From CAZWRV01 sp964636325 (lineage in GTDB: Bacteria; Verrucomicrobiota; Lentisphaeria; Victivallales; GWF2-50-93): 62,940 nucleotides of DNA. Where the stretch lies: positions 1 to 62,940 of the forward strand of contig CAZWRV010000033.1 of NCBI GenBank assembly GCA_964636325.1, given 5' to 3'. The notes under the pieces were generated by a model. The model made no database searches, was not told where the DNA came from, and worked only from the letters and a program-made list of their open reading frames with translations. Made by a program: the position numbers and the translations under genes. Shown here one piece after another: positions 27,845-37,343 of this stretch (its first letter is position 1; every line of letters starts with the position of its first letter).

Positions 27845-30800
27845 TTAATAGCTTGCTTTGAGTCTGATGCGGTTATCGATGTCTCTTCTAGCGCCGGCGT
27901 TCGGGTGTCGGCCCTGCTTGAATTCCGCGAGGTTGCTTGCGCCGTCGTTGTCCGGGTCGAAATCGGGTTTCTGGTCGAGGTTTCCGAAGAATTTCATTTC
28001 CCAGGGGTCTGGGAGGCCGTCGTTGTCGGAGTCTTCGGCGGCGGGGAGGATATTGACAGTGCATCTGTCGGGGTAGGCGACGCCTGCTCCGAGCGCTGAA
28101 GATAGCTCCAGGACTGCGAATTTCGCAGAGTCGGAATCTGCGCCGTTGAGGACGTGGAATTTTATTTTCCCTGAGGTTTCACCCGGGGCGAAAGTTGCCG
28201 TCTGAGGAGAGAAGATGAAGTCGGCTCCTTCTTGCCCGTCGGATTTTGCCATGCGGACGGACGCCTGAGCGACCTGTTCGGCGGGCTTGCTGAGGACGAT
28301 TTCGACCTCGATGATCTTTTCGGAATTATCAACGGTGATGGAGCTTTTTGCGAACTTGACGAGAGGTGTTGCCGTCTTGGGATCGCTTTCGGCGAGGAAC
28401 TCCTTGATGTTGGAGACGCCGTCCTTGTCGAAGTCGCCGTTGGCGTCCTGGTCGAGGTTGCCGAAGTGGAGGATTTCCCAATCGTCGTCGAGGCCGTCGA
28501 AGTCCGTATCCGTCATTTTATCAAAGGAGATTTGAACGTTGTGCCAGGAGTCTGAGGAGAGGGCGATTGCCGCCGGATCATCCTCGAAGTTCCCTGATGC
28601 GAATCGCAGATCAAGGCCGTTGTAGGAGACGGTGGAGGAGCTTGAGGAATCAGAAGGCTTGATGCTGAAGCTGAGAGCGGCGTCCTGGGAAGTGGCCGAG
28701 TTGGGGAGGTAGATGGTGGACTGGCCTTCTAAAGCTTGTCTTCTTCTGTTTGAGTTATCTGAACGCAAGCTGGAAGGGCTGAAATTGCTCTTTGAGCCCG
28801 GAGGTCGCAAGCTATTTGCAGCGTCGTCTGCGGCGCATGCGACGGAGATTTCGAGGCATTTGGCTCCTTCGGCGGGGTTGGAGTCGGAGACTTTGAAGTT
28901 TCCGTGGTCGCCGTCCGGCAGGAGCCAAGCGGCCGGAGGAAATCCGACGATGTCGGACTCGAAGCCCTCGTTTATTTTCCTGTCGGAACCTAGGATGTTG
29001 AAATTGTCGAAAAGGGCGGAGGGGGTAGACTGGGAATCGGCCTTGTGGGGCAAGGCCGAAGCCAAGACAGTAGAGGCAACATTTCCTTCAAGGGGATCAG
29101 GCTGGTAGGCGCTGAGGGTGAGGTCGGAGCCTGGCCCGCCGGTTGATATCCTGTCGGACTCCTGCCAGCCGCCGGGGACGCCGTCTACTTCGACGCGATA
29201 TCTGTGGACTGTGGTGTTTCTTGCGAAATTCGCAAGGATGACGGATGTTTCGGTGATGGTGATTGAAAGCGGGTTGTCTGTTGAGAGCTCTTCCGGAACG
29301 CCCATCCACTTGACGAAGCGAAAGTTCGGGCTTGGGACGGCGGTGGCTTCGACGGTTTGCCCCGGGATGACGGCGAGTTCGCCTGAGGGAGAAGTGGTTC
29401 CGCCGGCGCCGTTTCTGAGCCAGACTTGGATCTCGCTCTCCTTTTCGACCACGGAGATTTTCTTTTTGCCGAAGGTGGTTCCGGCGTCGGCGATGAATTC
29501 GGCCTGTTTGACGGAGGCGTTGCCATCCTTGGCGCAATGGAAGACGATGTCCTTCGGCATATTCCAGTTTTCGGATGTGAAGATGAGTTCTGGCGCTGAT
29601 GCGAGTGTGATTTCATCCGAACCTCCCTTCCTTGAAACTGCCACCGTGACACTGCCTGCAGGAGGTGCGTTTGAGAGGAGTATCTGCACGCATGAGCTTG
29701 AGCCTTCTGGGACTTCGACGGTGCCCTGTGAGATCAGCAGCTTATGGCCGGGCATGCTTAGGGGATCGTTCGGATCGGTTCCGGACGAGACTTCCTGTCC
29801 GTCGTCGTATGAGTCGCCGTCTGTATCGGGGTTGTGCGGATCGGTGCTGTTCCGGAATTCCTGCAGGTTTGAAAGCTTGTCGTTGTCCGGGTCGAGTGGC
29901 GCGTCAGAGGCGTCGGCCGGCTTCAGGCCGTTTGCGTTTTCCCAGAAGTCCGGCATTCCGTCGTTGTCGCCGTCGATGATTTCGAACTGCGCAAAGAGGC
30001 TCATATTCTTTGTTACTTTCGAGAGCTTGAGCGGGTTTTCCGTGCCTTTGTATGAGCCGGACCATTTGGTGAACCTGTAGTTCGGCCTTGGACTGGCCGC
30101 AACCTGCGTGCAGGCGCCGCCTGGTGCGACGAACTGGATGGCCTCGCCGATTATCGAGCCGTCAGGGCCGCAGTGGAATTCTACGCAGAGCTTCTTTTCC
30201 TGGAAAAGCGCGCAGGCCTCGCCGTCTCCTGACAATGTGAAGGAGGTTTCAAGCGCGGCCGGGTCGGCGCACTGGATTAGGCCGGAGACCTGCCATCCCT
30301 TGAACACGTTTCCGTCGTAAGGGACGGCCTTGGCGACAATCTTTTCGCCGCTGTTGAACACATGTGTTCCCTGGCCTGGGCTGACGCTTCCGCCGCCGGA
30401 CGCTGAAATCGTCAGGGCGGCCTTTTTCCTTGCGAAATTCGCAATTGCGGTCATGTTTCTTCGGATATTGCCGATTTGCAGGGGATTTGAGAGGCCCTGA
30501 ACGTCGCCTGACCAACCGTCGAAGACGAATCCGGCGTTGGGGACGGCCATGACCGGCGAACAATCGGCGCCCAGGGCGACAATCTGCTCCGTGATGCCGA
30601 CGATGCCTCCGTCCGCTCCGGCCATGAATGTGACCTTGAACTCCTCGGGCGCGGAGCAGAAATATTTGTTTTTAAGGTATGCTTCGACTGCCAGGCGTTC
30701 GGATTCCTGGAGTTCCTTTGAATAGAGCATGATTTCGGCGATTTCGCCGCGCAAGGGTTCCAGGCCTGCGGCGTTGCCTGCGCCGATGAAGATGCCGCAG

Positions 30801-32494
30801 TGCTTCCATGGGCTGGCGTCGGCGCCCGCCGCGGCGGAGAGGGTGTTTCCGTCGAGGACGCTTATGACGCTGTCGTCCCTTCTCCAGGCCCCGGATACGA
30901 TATGCCAGGCGGAATCAGCCGGATGCGTTGCCGCCTTCAGGAAGCCCCTCGAAGATCGGGAATGGGTATATATGATTGAATCCTTCACAAATATGCCCCA
31001 GAGCTTGCCCGAGAACTTCATTGCGCCGCCGGAGTATGAGTTTTCCACGACGAACTGCTTGGCCGCCGGCTCGCCGGACTTGAAGACTGCGAACCAGGAG
31101 ACGGTGTCGGTCTCGAGTTCGGGGATGCGTCCGCATGAGAGGCCTCCTCTGCCGCCGCCGAAGGAGACGGAGGGCAGCGAATTGACCGAGTCAAATTCCA
31201 GTACAGGCGGGTTTAAGCCATGCTTTGCCGGAAACGCGTTGTTGCTGTTAGCGGAACTGTCGAACCACGCGGAAATCGAAGCGTCCGGAGCGGGCAGGAC
31301 GTTTCGGTCGGCCCTGAGCCAGAGGCTTATCCTGTCTGATGGGATTTCGACGAATTCAAAGCTGATGTCGGTCTTCTGTGGCATGATGCTGCCGTTATTG
31401 TCCTTTATGCCAGAGACGGACAGCCGGTAGTGGGTGCGAGGTTCGAGGCGGGTCTTGAATCCGAGCCTTGCGCTACGGCCGTCCGCGCACGGAGTCGCAG
31501 AAATGACTGCGGTGCCGTTGTCGAGGACGAACTTTTCCGCCAATATGGACGCGGGATCGATCTCCTCGCTGAATGCGATCTTCGCCTCGAGCGGGTTTCC
31601 GGCGGCGAAGACCGCCACCGGCGAAGGCGGAGCGTTATCGATGAAATATTTCTGGCGGAGATAGTTCTCGACACTGATCCTCTGCTGTTCGCCGAGAGCC
31701 TCGGAGCATATTATGATTTCTGCGATGTCGATGAAGCTGCCGCCGGCCTTCGACGAACCTTCAAGCGTGCCGGTCGAGTTCTTGATCTGATATGCGTCCA
31801 TGTTCCCGATGCGCGTCGCGATGTGGCCGCATGGAACGGCGCTGGCACCTGCCTGCGGATCCTCGGAGACGCCGTCTGTCCAGGAGTCCAGCGAGGCGGT
31901 CGAATTCCAGACGACGGAATGGATCATCCACTGTGGGCGGGAGTCGTTTGAGGAGGCAGTTGCAGCGCCGTCGGCGGAGCGCGCGTAGGAGTGGATTTTC
32001 CTCCTTGTCGCCTGGACTCCCCAGATGTCGGAGCTTCTCGTTCCGGCGCCCTGCCGGAAGGAGCTTGAGATCACGCAGGAGCACGAAACGTCCTGTCCGG
32101 GGCGTAATACGATGAACAGTGAAAGCCTGTCCGTGTCCAGCAAACTGGAAGGGGCGGACTTCAAGAACTCGTTGCGCCTGAACCGCAGGGCGGGCAGGGA
32201 GTCATTAGTTATCGCGGGCGCCTGGGACAGTGATGGCGCGGTGAAGTCGTTTCCGTTCCCCGAGCCGTCCTTCCAGCGGAGTGCAAGGCCGTCCTCGCCG
32301 GGCTCGACGTTGGACGCATCGAGGTGGACGGCCAGGGAGGGTATCTCCGGCGGCTCTGCAGCGCCGAGGCCGAGGGGGCTTAAGGCAAGTGCCAGCAGCG
32401 GAAGAACGCGGAGCCGCAATGTCCGTGCTCCTAGATTGCGGAGGCGGAAATAAGGCCTGCGTATCAGGCCTCCGAATACGCCGCATGATCCCAT
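27845..32494 (-). CDS. Secreted multidomain LamG / InlB-repeat / TSP3 / Calx-beta protein
   Basis: About 1549 residues, taking ATG at 32494 (AGAAAAGAAA upstream) rather than an in-frame ATG 87 bp further out, because it gives a compact signal peptide (RLRVLPLLALALSPLGLGAA). Order of domains: LamG-like sandwich (AVHLDASNVEPG...), SbsA/Ig-like repeat (EAKIAFSEEIDPASI), second LamG (SLWLRADRNVLPAPDASIS), at least three divergent InlB B-repeats (FVFDGWSGDVQGLSNPL; FKGWQVSG; FTKWSGSYKGTENPLKL), thrombospondin-3-like Ca-binding stretches (DGDNDGMPDFWE, DPDNDKLSNLQEF), another B-repeat (FRFVKWMGVP), a linker, a Calx-beta domain (ASVRMAKSDGQEGADF) and a final Ca-binding DSDNDGLPDPWE. It probably forms a transcription unit with the RHS gene. 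Likely surface adhesin or carrier; precise role unknown. Confidence 0.83.
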   Translation of the reverse strand: MGSCGVFGGLIRRPYFRLRNLGARTLRLRVLPLLALALSPLGLGAAEPPEIPSLAVHLDASNVEPGEDGLALRWKDGSGNGNDFTAPSLSQAPAITNDSLPALRFRRNEFLKSAPSSLLDTDRLSLFIVLRPGQDVSCSCVISSSFRQGAGTRSSDIWGVQATRRKIHSYARSADGAATASSNDSRPQWMIHSVVWNSTASLDSWTDGVSEDPQAGASAVPCGHIATRIGNMDAYQIKNSTGTLEGSSKAGGSFIDIAEIIICSEALGEQQRISVENYLRQKYFIDNAPPSPVAVFAAGNPLEAKIAFSEEIDPASILAEKFVLDNGTAVISATPCADGRSARLGFKTRLEPRTHYRLSVSGIKDNNGSIMPQKTDISFEFVEIPSDRISLWLRADRNVLPAPDASISAWFDSSANSNNAFPAKHGLNPPVLEFDSVNSLPSVSFGGGRGGLSCGRIPELETDTVSWFAVFKSGEPAAKQFVVENSYSGGAMKFSGKLWGIFVKDSIIYTHSRSSRGFLKAATHPADSAWHIVSGAWRRDDSVISVLDGNTLSAAAGADASPWKHCGIFIGAGNAAGLEPLRGEIAEIMLYSKELQESERLAVEAYLKNKYFCSAPEEFKVTFMAGADGGIVGITEQIVALGADCSPVMAVPNAGFVFDGWSGDVQGLSNPLQIGNIRRNMTAIANFARKKAALTISASGGGSVSPGQGTHVFNSGEKIVAKAVPYDGNVFKGWQVSGLIQCADPAALETSFTLSGDGEACALFQEKKLCVEFHCGPDGSIIGEAIQFVAPGGACTQVAASPRPNYRFTKWSGSYKGTENPLKLSKVTKNMSLFAQFEIIDGDNDGMPDFWENANGLKPADASDAPLDPDNDKLSNLQEFRNSTDPHNPDTDGDSYDDGQEVSSGTDPNDPLSMPGHKLLISQGTVEVPEGSSSCVQILLSNAPPAGSVTVAVSRKGGSDEITLASAPELIFTSENWNMPKDIVFHCAKDGNASVKQAEFIADAGTTFGKKKISVVEKESEIQVWLRNGAGGTTSPSGELAVIPGQTVEATAVPSPNFRFVKWMGVPEELSTDNPLSITITETSVILANFARNTTVHRYRVEVDGVPGGWQESDRISTGGPGSDLTLSAYQPDPLEGNVASTVLASALPHKADSQSTPSALFDNFNILGSDRKINEGFESDIVGFPPAAWLLPDGDHGNFKVSDSNPAEGAKCLEISVACAADDAANSLRPPGSKSNFSPSSLRSDNSNRRRQALEGQSTIYLPNSATSQDAALSFSIKPSDSSSSSTVSYNGLDLRFASGNFEDDPAAIALSSDSWHNVQISFDKMTDTDFDGLDDDWEILHFGNLDQDANGDFDKDGVSNIKEFLAESDPKTATPLVKFAKSSITVDNSEKIIEVEIVLSKPAEQVAQASVRMAKSDGQEGADFIFSPQTATFAPGETSGKIKFHVLNGADSDSAKFAVLELSSALGAGVAYPDRCTVNILPAAEDSDNDGLPDPWEMKFFGNLDQKPDFDPDNDGASNLAEFKQGRHPNAGARRDIDNRIRLKASY

Positions 32495-32723
32495 ATGTAT
32501 TTTCTTTTCTATATCTACATTATAACAGAATAATTCAGCGATGATAAAATTGGCTTGCATGTTATCGTTATAAAATAACATTTCAAGGATTGATCCTGAT
32601 TTTTACTGTTTTTATTTCAGATTTCCTGTTCCGCCGCATGGAAGCGATCAAAAACGTAGGGAAATGCCCTCGCGGCTTTTTAGGGTTGTGCGCCGGAAAT
32701 CTGAACCTTATACGCGGTGACTT

Positions 32724-33000
32724 ATACTCATTTAGCGTGAAAATTTACATTTTGACGGGCAATATTTGGGATTGGATTTTTTCGTTCCGACCGAGGGGCG
32801 ACATGAATGTCGTCCGAGGAAGGAACGGATAAATACGGCCCAAAGATGCTCGCCGCAAGGCGGTTGCGGTCTTTCGGTTTTGCTCCGCACCCTTCTAGAG
32901 CCTTCGATACCTCGGTATCGGCGGCCTCTCAGAATACGGAGCAATTCCCGAAATCTCCGCAATCAAAATGTAAATTTATCAGCCTAAAGGAGTATAAATC
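32724..33000. repeat. Repeat B, complete 277-bp element with terminal inverted repeats
   Basis: Left end: TATACTCATTTAGCGTGAAA then ATTTACATTTTGA. Right end, read on the minus strand: TATACTCCTTTAGGCTGATA then AATTTACATTTTGA. The two ends match at about 30 of 34 positions. The interior holds hairpins such as CGACATGAATGTCG and GATACCTCGGTATC and no credible gene. Copies lacking the right end lie at 7687 and 33066. The structure is that of a small non-autonomous (MITE-like) element. Confidence 0.7.
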
Positions 33001-33065
33001 TTCCTGTGGATTTAGGAGGATTATGATAGTGATGTCGGCTTGAAACATTTTTTCACAGGGGTATT

Positions 33066-33205
33066 TTTATACTCATTTAGCGTGAATATTTACATTTTGA
33101 CGGGCAAGATTTGGGATTGGATTTTTTCGTTCCGGCCGAGCGGCGACATGAATGTCGTCCGAGGAAGGGACGGAAAAAATACGGTCCAAAGATGCCCGTC
33201 CGTCC
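33066..33205 (+). repeat. Repeat B, second truncated copy
   Basis: Shares the left terminus and the first ~135 bp with the complete element (TATACTCATTTAGCGTGAAT, GGGATTGGATTTTTTCGTTC, CGACATGAATGTCGTCCGAG), then diverges. The 33206-33344 stretch that follows shows nothing recognisable. Confidence 0.75.
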
Positions 33206-33344
33206 TGGCGGATTTTGGATGAAATAGTGAATGGCGGTTCGCGGGTCGCCAGCACCGAGTCACTTGGACGCCACAACATCGGATTTCATGGAAGGGTTGG
33301 AAGAAGACGGCAGGCATCGGCAGGATTCGGGCTTCAGTTTAAGG

Positions 33345-33509
33345 CTATTACTAATCGTCTCATAATAATATGGATGCCCCCGACCTTGCGTCGGCGGTGA
33401 ACATGCCGGGGGATCAGGTTAGCAATTTCCCTGCTGAATCCTCAGACATGTTCACCGCCGGGATGAACCCGCCGGTGCCTCTATACAATTTCGAGACGAT
33501 TAGTAATAG
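33345..33509. repeat. Repeat C, 165-bp element with nested perfect inverted repeats
   Basis: Outer arms CTATTACTAATCGTCTC (33345-33361) and GAGACGATTAGTAATAG (33493-33509) are perfect 17-bp inverted repeats. Inner arms CGGCGGTGAACATG (33392-33405) and CATGTTCACCGCCG (33447-33460) are perfect 14-bp inverted repeats. Part of the interior recurs, in opposite orientation, at 62555-62650. An open frame runs through it into the PilT gene but is probably not translated. Confidence 0.75.
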
Positions 33510-33525
33510 AGGATTCGTGGGAAAA

Positions 33526-35709
33526 ATGCAGATCAGGGATCTACTGCGGAAGATGGTGCCGGAGGGGGCGTCCGATCTGTTCATGAGCGCTGGCCGGAGT
33601 CCGTTCTACCGTATCAGGACGAAGATCGTGCCGTCCGGCGGCGAGGCGGCGACGTCGGAGGAGATTTCGGCCTTCCGGAAGCAGGTTCTGACGCTTAAGC
33701 AGGAGGAGAGGTTTCTGGAGGGCGGCGATATAGACGCGGGCCTGACTTTGGACGCCGGGATGCGGTTCAGGATAAACTTTTATCTTCAGCAGGGTGTGCC
33801 TGGGCTTGTGGCGCGTTTGGTTCCGTCAGGGAACTACAGCATGTCCGAGCTGAACCTGCCGCCGGCGGTCGCTAAGTTCGCGGATCTGCCGCGCGGGCTG
33901 GTGCTGATCGCGGGGCCGGCCGGGAGCGGTAAGTCGACGACGATGGCGGCGATACTGAACCACATCAACCGGAACTATTCGCGGCACATCGTGACGATCG
34001 AGGATCCGATCGAGTTCGTCCACAGGGACGTGAAGAGCTTCATAACGCAGAGGGAGGTGGGCTCCGACACCATGACCTTCGGCTCGGCGCTCAAGCATGT
34101 GGTGAGGGAGAGTCCCGACGCGATATTCATCGGCGAGATGCGCGACCAGGAGACGATGCAGACGGCGATCACGACGGCGCTGACGGGGCATCTTGTGGTG
34201 TCGACGGTGCATACGACGAACGCGGTTCAGTGCGTGGAGCGCATCGTCAACCAGTTTCCAGAGCACATGCGGACGCAGATGGCGGCTGATCTGGCGATGG
34301 CGCTGGAGGGCATCGCCGTCCAGAAGCTGGTGCCGACCGCGGACGGCAAGGGGGTGGTCCCCGCGGTCGAGATACTGAAGTCCTCGCCGCTGGTGCGCAG
34401 GGTGATTTCCGACAGGAACTTCGGGGAGCTGGAGGACGTGATCCGTCGCGGCTTCGAGGAGGGCATGCAGACCTTCTCCAGGGCGCTGGCGGACCTTCAC
34501 AAGGCCGGCAGGATCACGCTTGAGGACGGCGCTGCGGCGGCGGTCAACAAGGACGAGTTCCAGCTTCTTGCGCAGGGCATGGAGAGCGGCATAGAGACCT
34601 TCCGCGACCTGATATCCGATGATGAGGACGCCATGGAGCTCAACATGAAGCGCCTGCTCCATTCGGCGGTGGCGAATGGCGCGAGCGACCTGATATTGAC
34701 GGTCGGCAGCAGCCCGTGCCTGCGCGTCAACGGTAACATAGTACAGCTCGACGCGGACCGCCTTACGCCGTCGGACACGAAGCGGCTGCTCTTCAGCGTG
34801 GTTAATTCGAAGCAGAGGGAGGTATTCGAGGAGAAGCGCGAGATAGACTTCGCCCTGAGCGTGAACGTCAAGAGATCCAGGGACGAGGGCCAGATCGTCC
34901 CGTACAGGTTCAGGATCAACGGTTTCTACCAGAGGGGGAACGTGGCGATAGCGGCTCGCGTCATACCAAGGGCGATACCGACGCCGGAGGAGCTCGGGCT
35001 TCCGACGTCGCTTGTGAAGCTGGTCCAGAGGCACCAGGGTCTGATCCTGATAACCGGTCCGACGGGCCACGGCAAGAGCACTACGATGGCCGCCCTCATC
35101 AACAGGGTCAACTCGACGCGGCCGTGCCATATAATAACGATAGAGGATCCTATAGAATATGTCCACGCCAACAAGATGGCGGTGGTGGAGCAGAGGGAGG
35201 TCTTCGCGGACACGCTGAGCTTTGCGAACGCGCTGAAATACGTCCTGCGCCAGGATCCAGACGTGATACTTGTCGGCGAGATGCGCGATCCGGAGACGAT
35301 CGGCGCGGCGCTGACCGCGGCAGAGACGGGGCATCTCGTGATCGCAACGCTGCATACGAACAGCGCGGCGCAGAGCATCGACAGGATTATAGACTCCTTC
35401 CCGTCGTACCAGCAGAACCAGATAAAGATCCAGCTTTCGGGATCGATACTTGGAATCGCCTCGCAGAGGCTCCTTCCCAGGAAGGACGGCAGAGGCAGGG
35501 TTGCTGTCTTCGAGATAATGCTCGGGAACTCCGCCATCAAGAACCTCATCAGGGAAGGCAAGACGCACTTGGCGCCGACGGTGATCGAGACTTGTGCAAA
35601 GGAAGGCATGATTACGCTCGACAAGGCGCTGCAGGAACTCTACGAAAGGGACGTCATCCGCAGGCAGGACGCCCTTGTCCACATGACTTCCGCGCAGGCG
35701 AGGGAGTAA
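33526..35709 (+). CDS. Tandem PilT-PilT fused retraction-type ATPase
   Basis: About 727 residues from ATG 33526. The frame is open 156 bp further upstream, but that part is repeat C. Two complete PilT-like units follow each other. Unit 1 begins MQIRDLLRKMVPEGASDLFM, with Walker A GPAGSGKST and the Walker B/Asp box FIGEMRDQET. Unit 2 begins MKRLLHSAVANGASDLILT, with Walker A GPTGHGKST and LVGEMRDPET, and ends with the PilT-like C-terminal region. His boxes (TVHTTNA; TLHTNSA) are present in both. PilT powers type IV pilus retraction as a homohexamer, so the fusion would give a hexamer of three double subunits or an asymmetric ring. No other pilus assembly gene is adjacent, though two pseudopilin genes are in the window. 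Confidence 0.92.
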   Translation: MQIRDLLRKMVPEGASDLFMSAGRSPFYRIRTKIVPSGGEAATSEEISAFRKQVLTLKQEERFLEGGDIDAGLTLDAGMRFRINFYLQQGVPGLVARLVPSGNYSMSELNLPPAVAKFADLPRGLVLIAGPAGSGKSTTMAAILNHINRNYSRHIVTIEDPIEFVHRDVKSFITQREVGSDTMTFGSALKHVVRESPDAIFIGEMRDQETMQTAITTALTGHLVVSTVHTTNAVQCVERIVNQFPEHMRTQMAADLAMALEGIAVQKLVPTADGKGVVPAVEILKSSPLVRRVISDRNFGELEDVIRRGFEEGMQTFSRALADLHKAGRITLEDGAAAAVNKDEFQLLAQGMESGIETFRDLISDDEDAMELNMKRLLHSAVANGASDLILTVGSSPCLRVNGNIVQLDADRLTPSDTKRLLFSVVNSKQREVFEEKREIDFALSVNVKRSRDEGQIVPYRFRINGFYQRGNVAIAARVIPRAIPTPEELGLPTSLVKLVQRHQGLILITGPTGHGKSTTMAALINRVNSTRPCHIITIEDPIEYVHANKMAVVEQREVFADTLSFANALKYVLRQDPDVILVGEMRDPETIGAALTAAETGHLVIATLHTNSAAQSIDRIIDSFPSYQQNQIKIQLSGSILGIASQRLLPRKDGRGRVAVFEIMLGNSAIKNLIREGKTHLAPTVIETCAKEGMITLDKALQELYERDVIRRQDALVHMTSAQARE

Positions 35710-35891
35710 GGGGTAGATTCCGTATGCCAGATACCGGATATTGCCCGAAAGGTTTCGGCGGGTATCGGAAGGGATAGGCAGGTGTCGGGTGTCGGGATTT
35801 CCGATTCAGCCGAATCTATCGGATCAATCGATACATTCGAGTCCAATAACGAATAACGAATAACCAATAACTGATAACGATTCCGGGAAAA
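35710..35891. other. Spacer with GGTATCGG and AATAAC micro-repeats
   Basis: Contains GGTATCGGAAGG (35761-35772), tandem GTGTCGG units, and a run of AATAACGAATAACGAATAAC (35846-35865) followed by CAATAACTGATAACG. No gene or clear promoter is seen. Confidence 0.45.
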
Positions 35892-37172
35892 ATGAAAATA
35901 CTTGTCGTTGGCAGCGGCGGGCGCGAGCATGCGCTTTGCTGGAAGCTCCGCCAAAGCGGAAATGTGGAGAAGGTCTATTGCGCGCCGGGCAACGCCGGGA
36001 TTTCGGCCGACGCCGAATGCGTGGACATCAAGGCCGAGGACATCGCCGGGCTTGCGGATTTCGCGGCTAAGGAGAAGATCGGACTGACCGTGGTGGGGCC
36101 TGAGCTTCCCCTCTGCGACGGGATTGTCGACGTCTTCATGGCGAAGGGCCTGAAGGTGTTCGGCCCGGACAAATCGTCTGCGCGCCTCGAAGGCAGCAAG
36201 GAATTTGCCAAGAAGTTCATGCAGAGGCATGGGATTCCGACCGCCAGGGCGGAGGTTTTTACGGCGGAGAAGCCCGCGTCGGAATACATCCGGGGGGAAT
36301 TTGCCAGGGGCTGCGGCGGAATTGTCGTGAAGGCGGACGGCCTCGCCGCGGGCAAGGGCGTCATCGTGGCCCAGGGACTGGACGAGGCGCTTTCGGCGGT
36401 TTCGCGGTGCTTCGGCGGAGCGTTCGGTTCCGCGGGAAGCACGGTCGTGGTCGAGGAGATGCTGGTAGGAGAAGAGGCATCCATTCTGGCGCTCACGGAT
36501 GGGAAGACCATCACCGCGCTGGCGTCCTCGCAGGACCACAAGCGGGCGCTCGACGGCGACCAGGGTCCCAACACGGGCGGCATGGGCGCATATTCTCCGG
36601 CGCCGTCTGTAACCCCGGAAGTGATGGACGAGATCGAAAGCAATATCCTCAGGCCTTTTCTCAAAGGCATACAGTCCGAAAAGCTTTACTACCGCGGAAT
36701 AATATACGCGGGGATAATGCTTACGAAGGACGGCGCCAAGGTGCTCGAATTCAACGTTCGCTTCGGCGATCCGGAAACGCAGGCGGTGCTGGCGCGCCTC
36801 GACAGCGACCTTGCGGACGCGATGCTGAAGACCGCCGAAGGACGCCTGGAGCAGGCCGAGCTGGCGTGGAGCAAGGAGCCGTCGGTATGCGTCGTGATGG
36901 TCTCCGGCGGCTATCCGGGCTCCTACGAAAAGGGCTTCCCGATACGCGGGCTCGAAGACGCAGCCGAGGCTGGCGCGACGGTCTTCCATGCGGGAACTTC
37001 GCTTAAGGACGGAAATATAGTTAACAACGGCGGCCGCGTCCTGGGGGTCACGGCCAGAGGCACCACAATCTCCGACGCGGTGAAGAAGGCATATGCCGCA
37101 GCCGCCAGGATCCGCTGGGACAAGTGCTTCTACAGGAAGGATATAGCGCATAGGGCGCTGTTGAAGAAGTGA
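35892..37172 (+). CDS. purD: Phosphoribosylamine-glycine ligase
   Basis: A 426-residue GAR synthetase, the ATP-dependent second step of purine biosynthesis joining 5-phosphoribosylamine and glycine. The N-terminus MKILVVGSGGREHALCWKL is diagnostic. The ATP-grasp domain follows (GPDKSSARLEGSKEFAKKFM; VVKADGLAAGKGV; EEMLVGEEASI), with QDHKRALDGDQGPNTGGMGA and RFGDPETQ as further conserved blocks. Length is normal. It stands alone, flanked by micro-repeat spacers on both sides. Confidence 0.97.
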   Translation: MKILVVGSGGREHALCWKLRQSGNVEKVYCAPGNAGISADAECVDIKAEDIAGLADFAAKEKIGLTVVGPELPLCDGIVDVFMAKGLKVFGPDKSSARLEGSKEFAKKFMQRHGIPTARAEVFTAEKPASEYIRGEFARGCGGIVVKADGLAAGKGVIVAQGLDEALSAVSRCFGGAFGSAGSTVVVEEMLVGEEASILALTDGKTITALASSQDHKRALDGDQGPNTGGMGAYSPAPSVTPEVMDEIESNILRPFLKGIQSEKLYYRGIIYAGIMLTKDGAKVLEFNVRFGDPETQAVLARLDSDLADAMLKTAEGRLEQAELAWSKEPSVCVVMVSGGYPGSYEKGFPIRGLEDAAEAGATVFHAGTSLKDGNIVNNGGRVLGVTARGTTISDAVKKAYAAAARIRWDKCFYRKDIAHRALLKK

Positions 37173-37343
37173 ATAGTGGATGGTGAATGGTCGGGAGTCG
37201 CTTGCCGCCGGATCTCATATTCCAGATCTTCGCCGGCAGGTTACGACAGGTTCCGAGAGGTATCGGTAGGAATCGCCAGGTTTCAGTTTTCAGCTGTCGG
37301 AAGCTGCGACTGGTGGTGGACTGCGAGAAGCTGCGAGTGATGG
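37173..37343. other. Spacer with GGTATCGG micro-repeats
   Basis: Contains CAGGTTACGACAGGTTCCGA and GGTATCGGTAGG (37259-37270), resembling the spacers at 17743 and 35710, then two GCTGCGA units. No gene is seen. Confidence 0.4.

Noticed and set aside
33370..33525. A longer PilT N-terminus starting at ATG 33370
   Set aside because: The extra 52 codons are translated repeat C; the family N-terminus MQIRDLLRKM starts at 33526.
33826..35682. A 618-codon open frame antisense to the PilT-PilT gene
   Set aside because: Arginine/histidine-rich translation without any domain, a mirror of GC-rich codons of a well-supported gene on the other strand.
35640..37151. A 503-codon open frame antisense to purD
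   Set aside because: Fully overlaps purD, which has all family motifs; no ribosome site or domain in the antisense frame.
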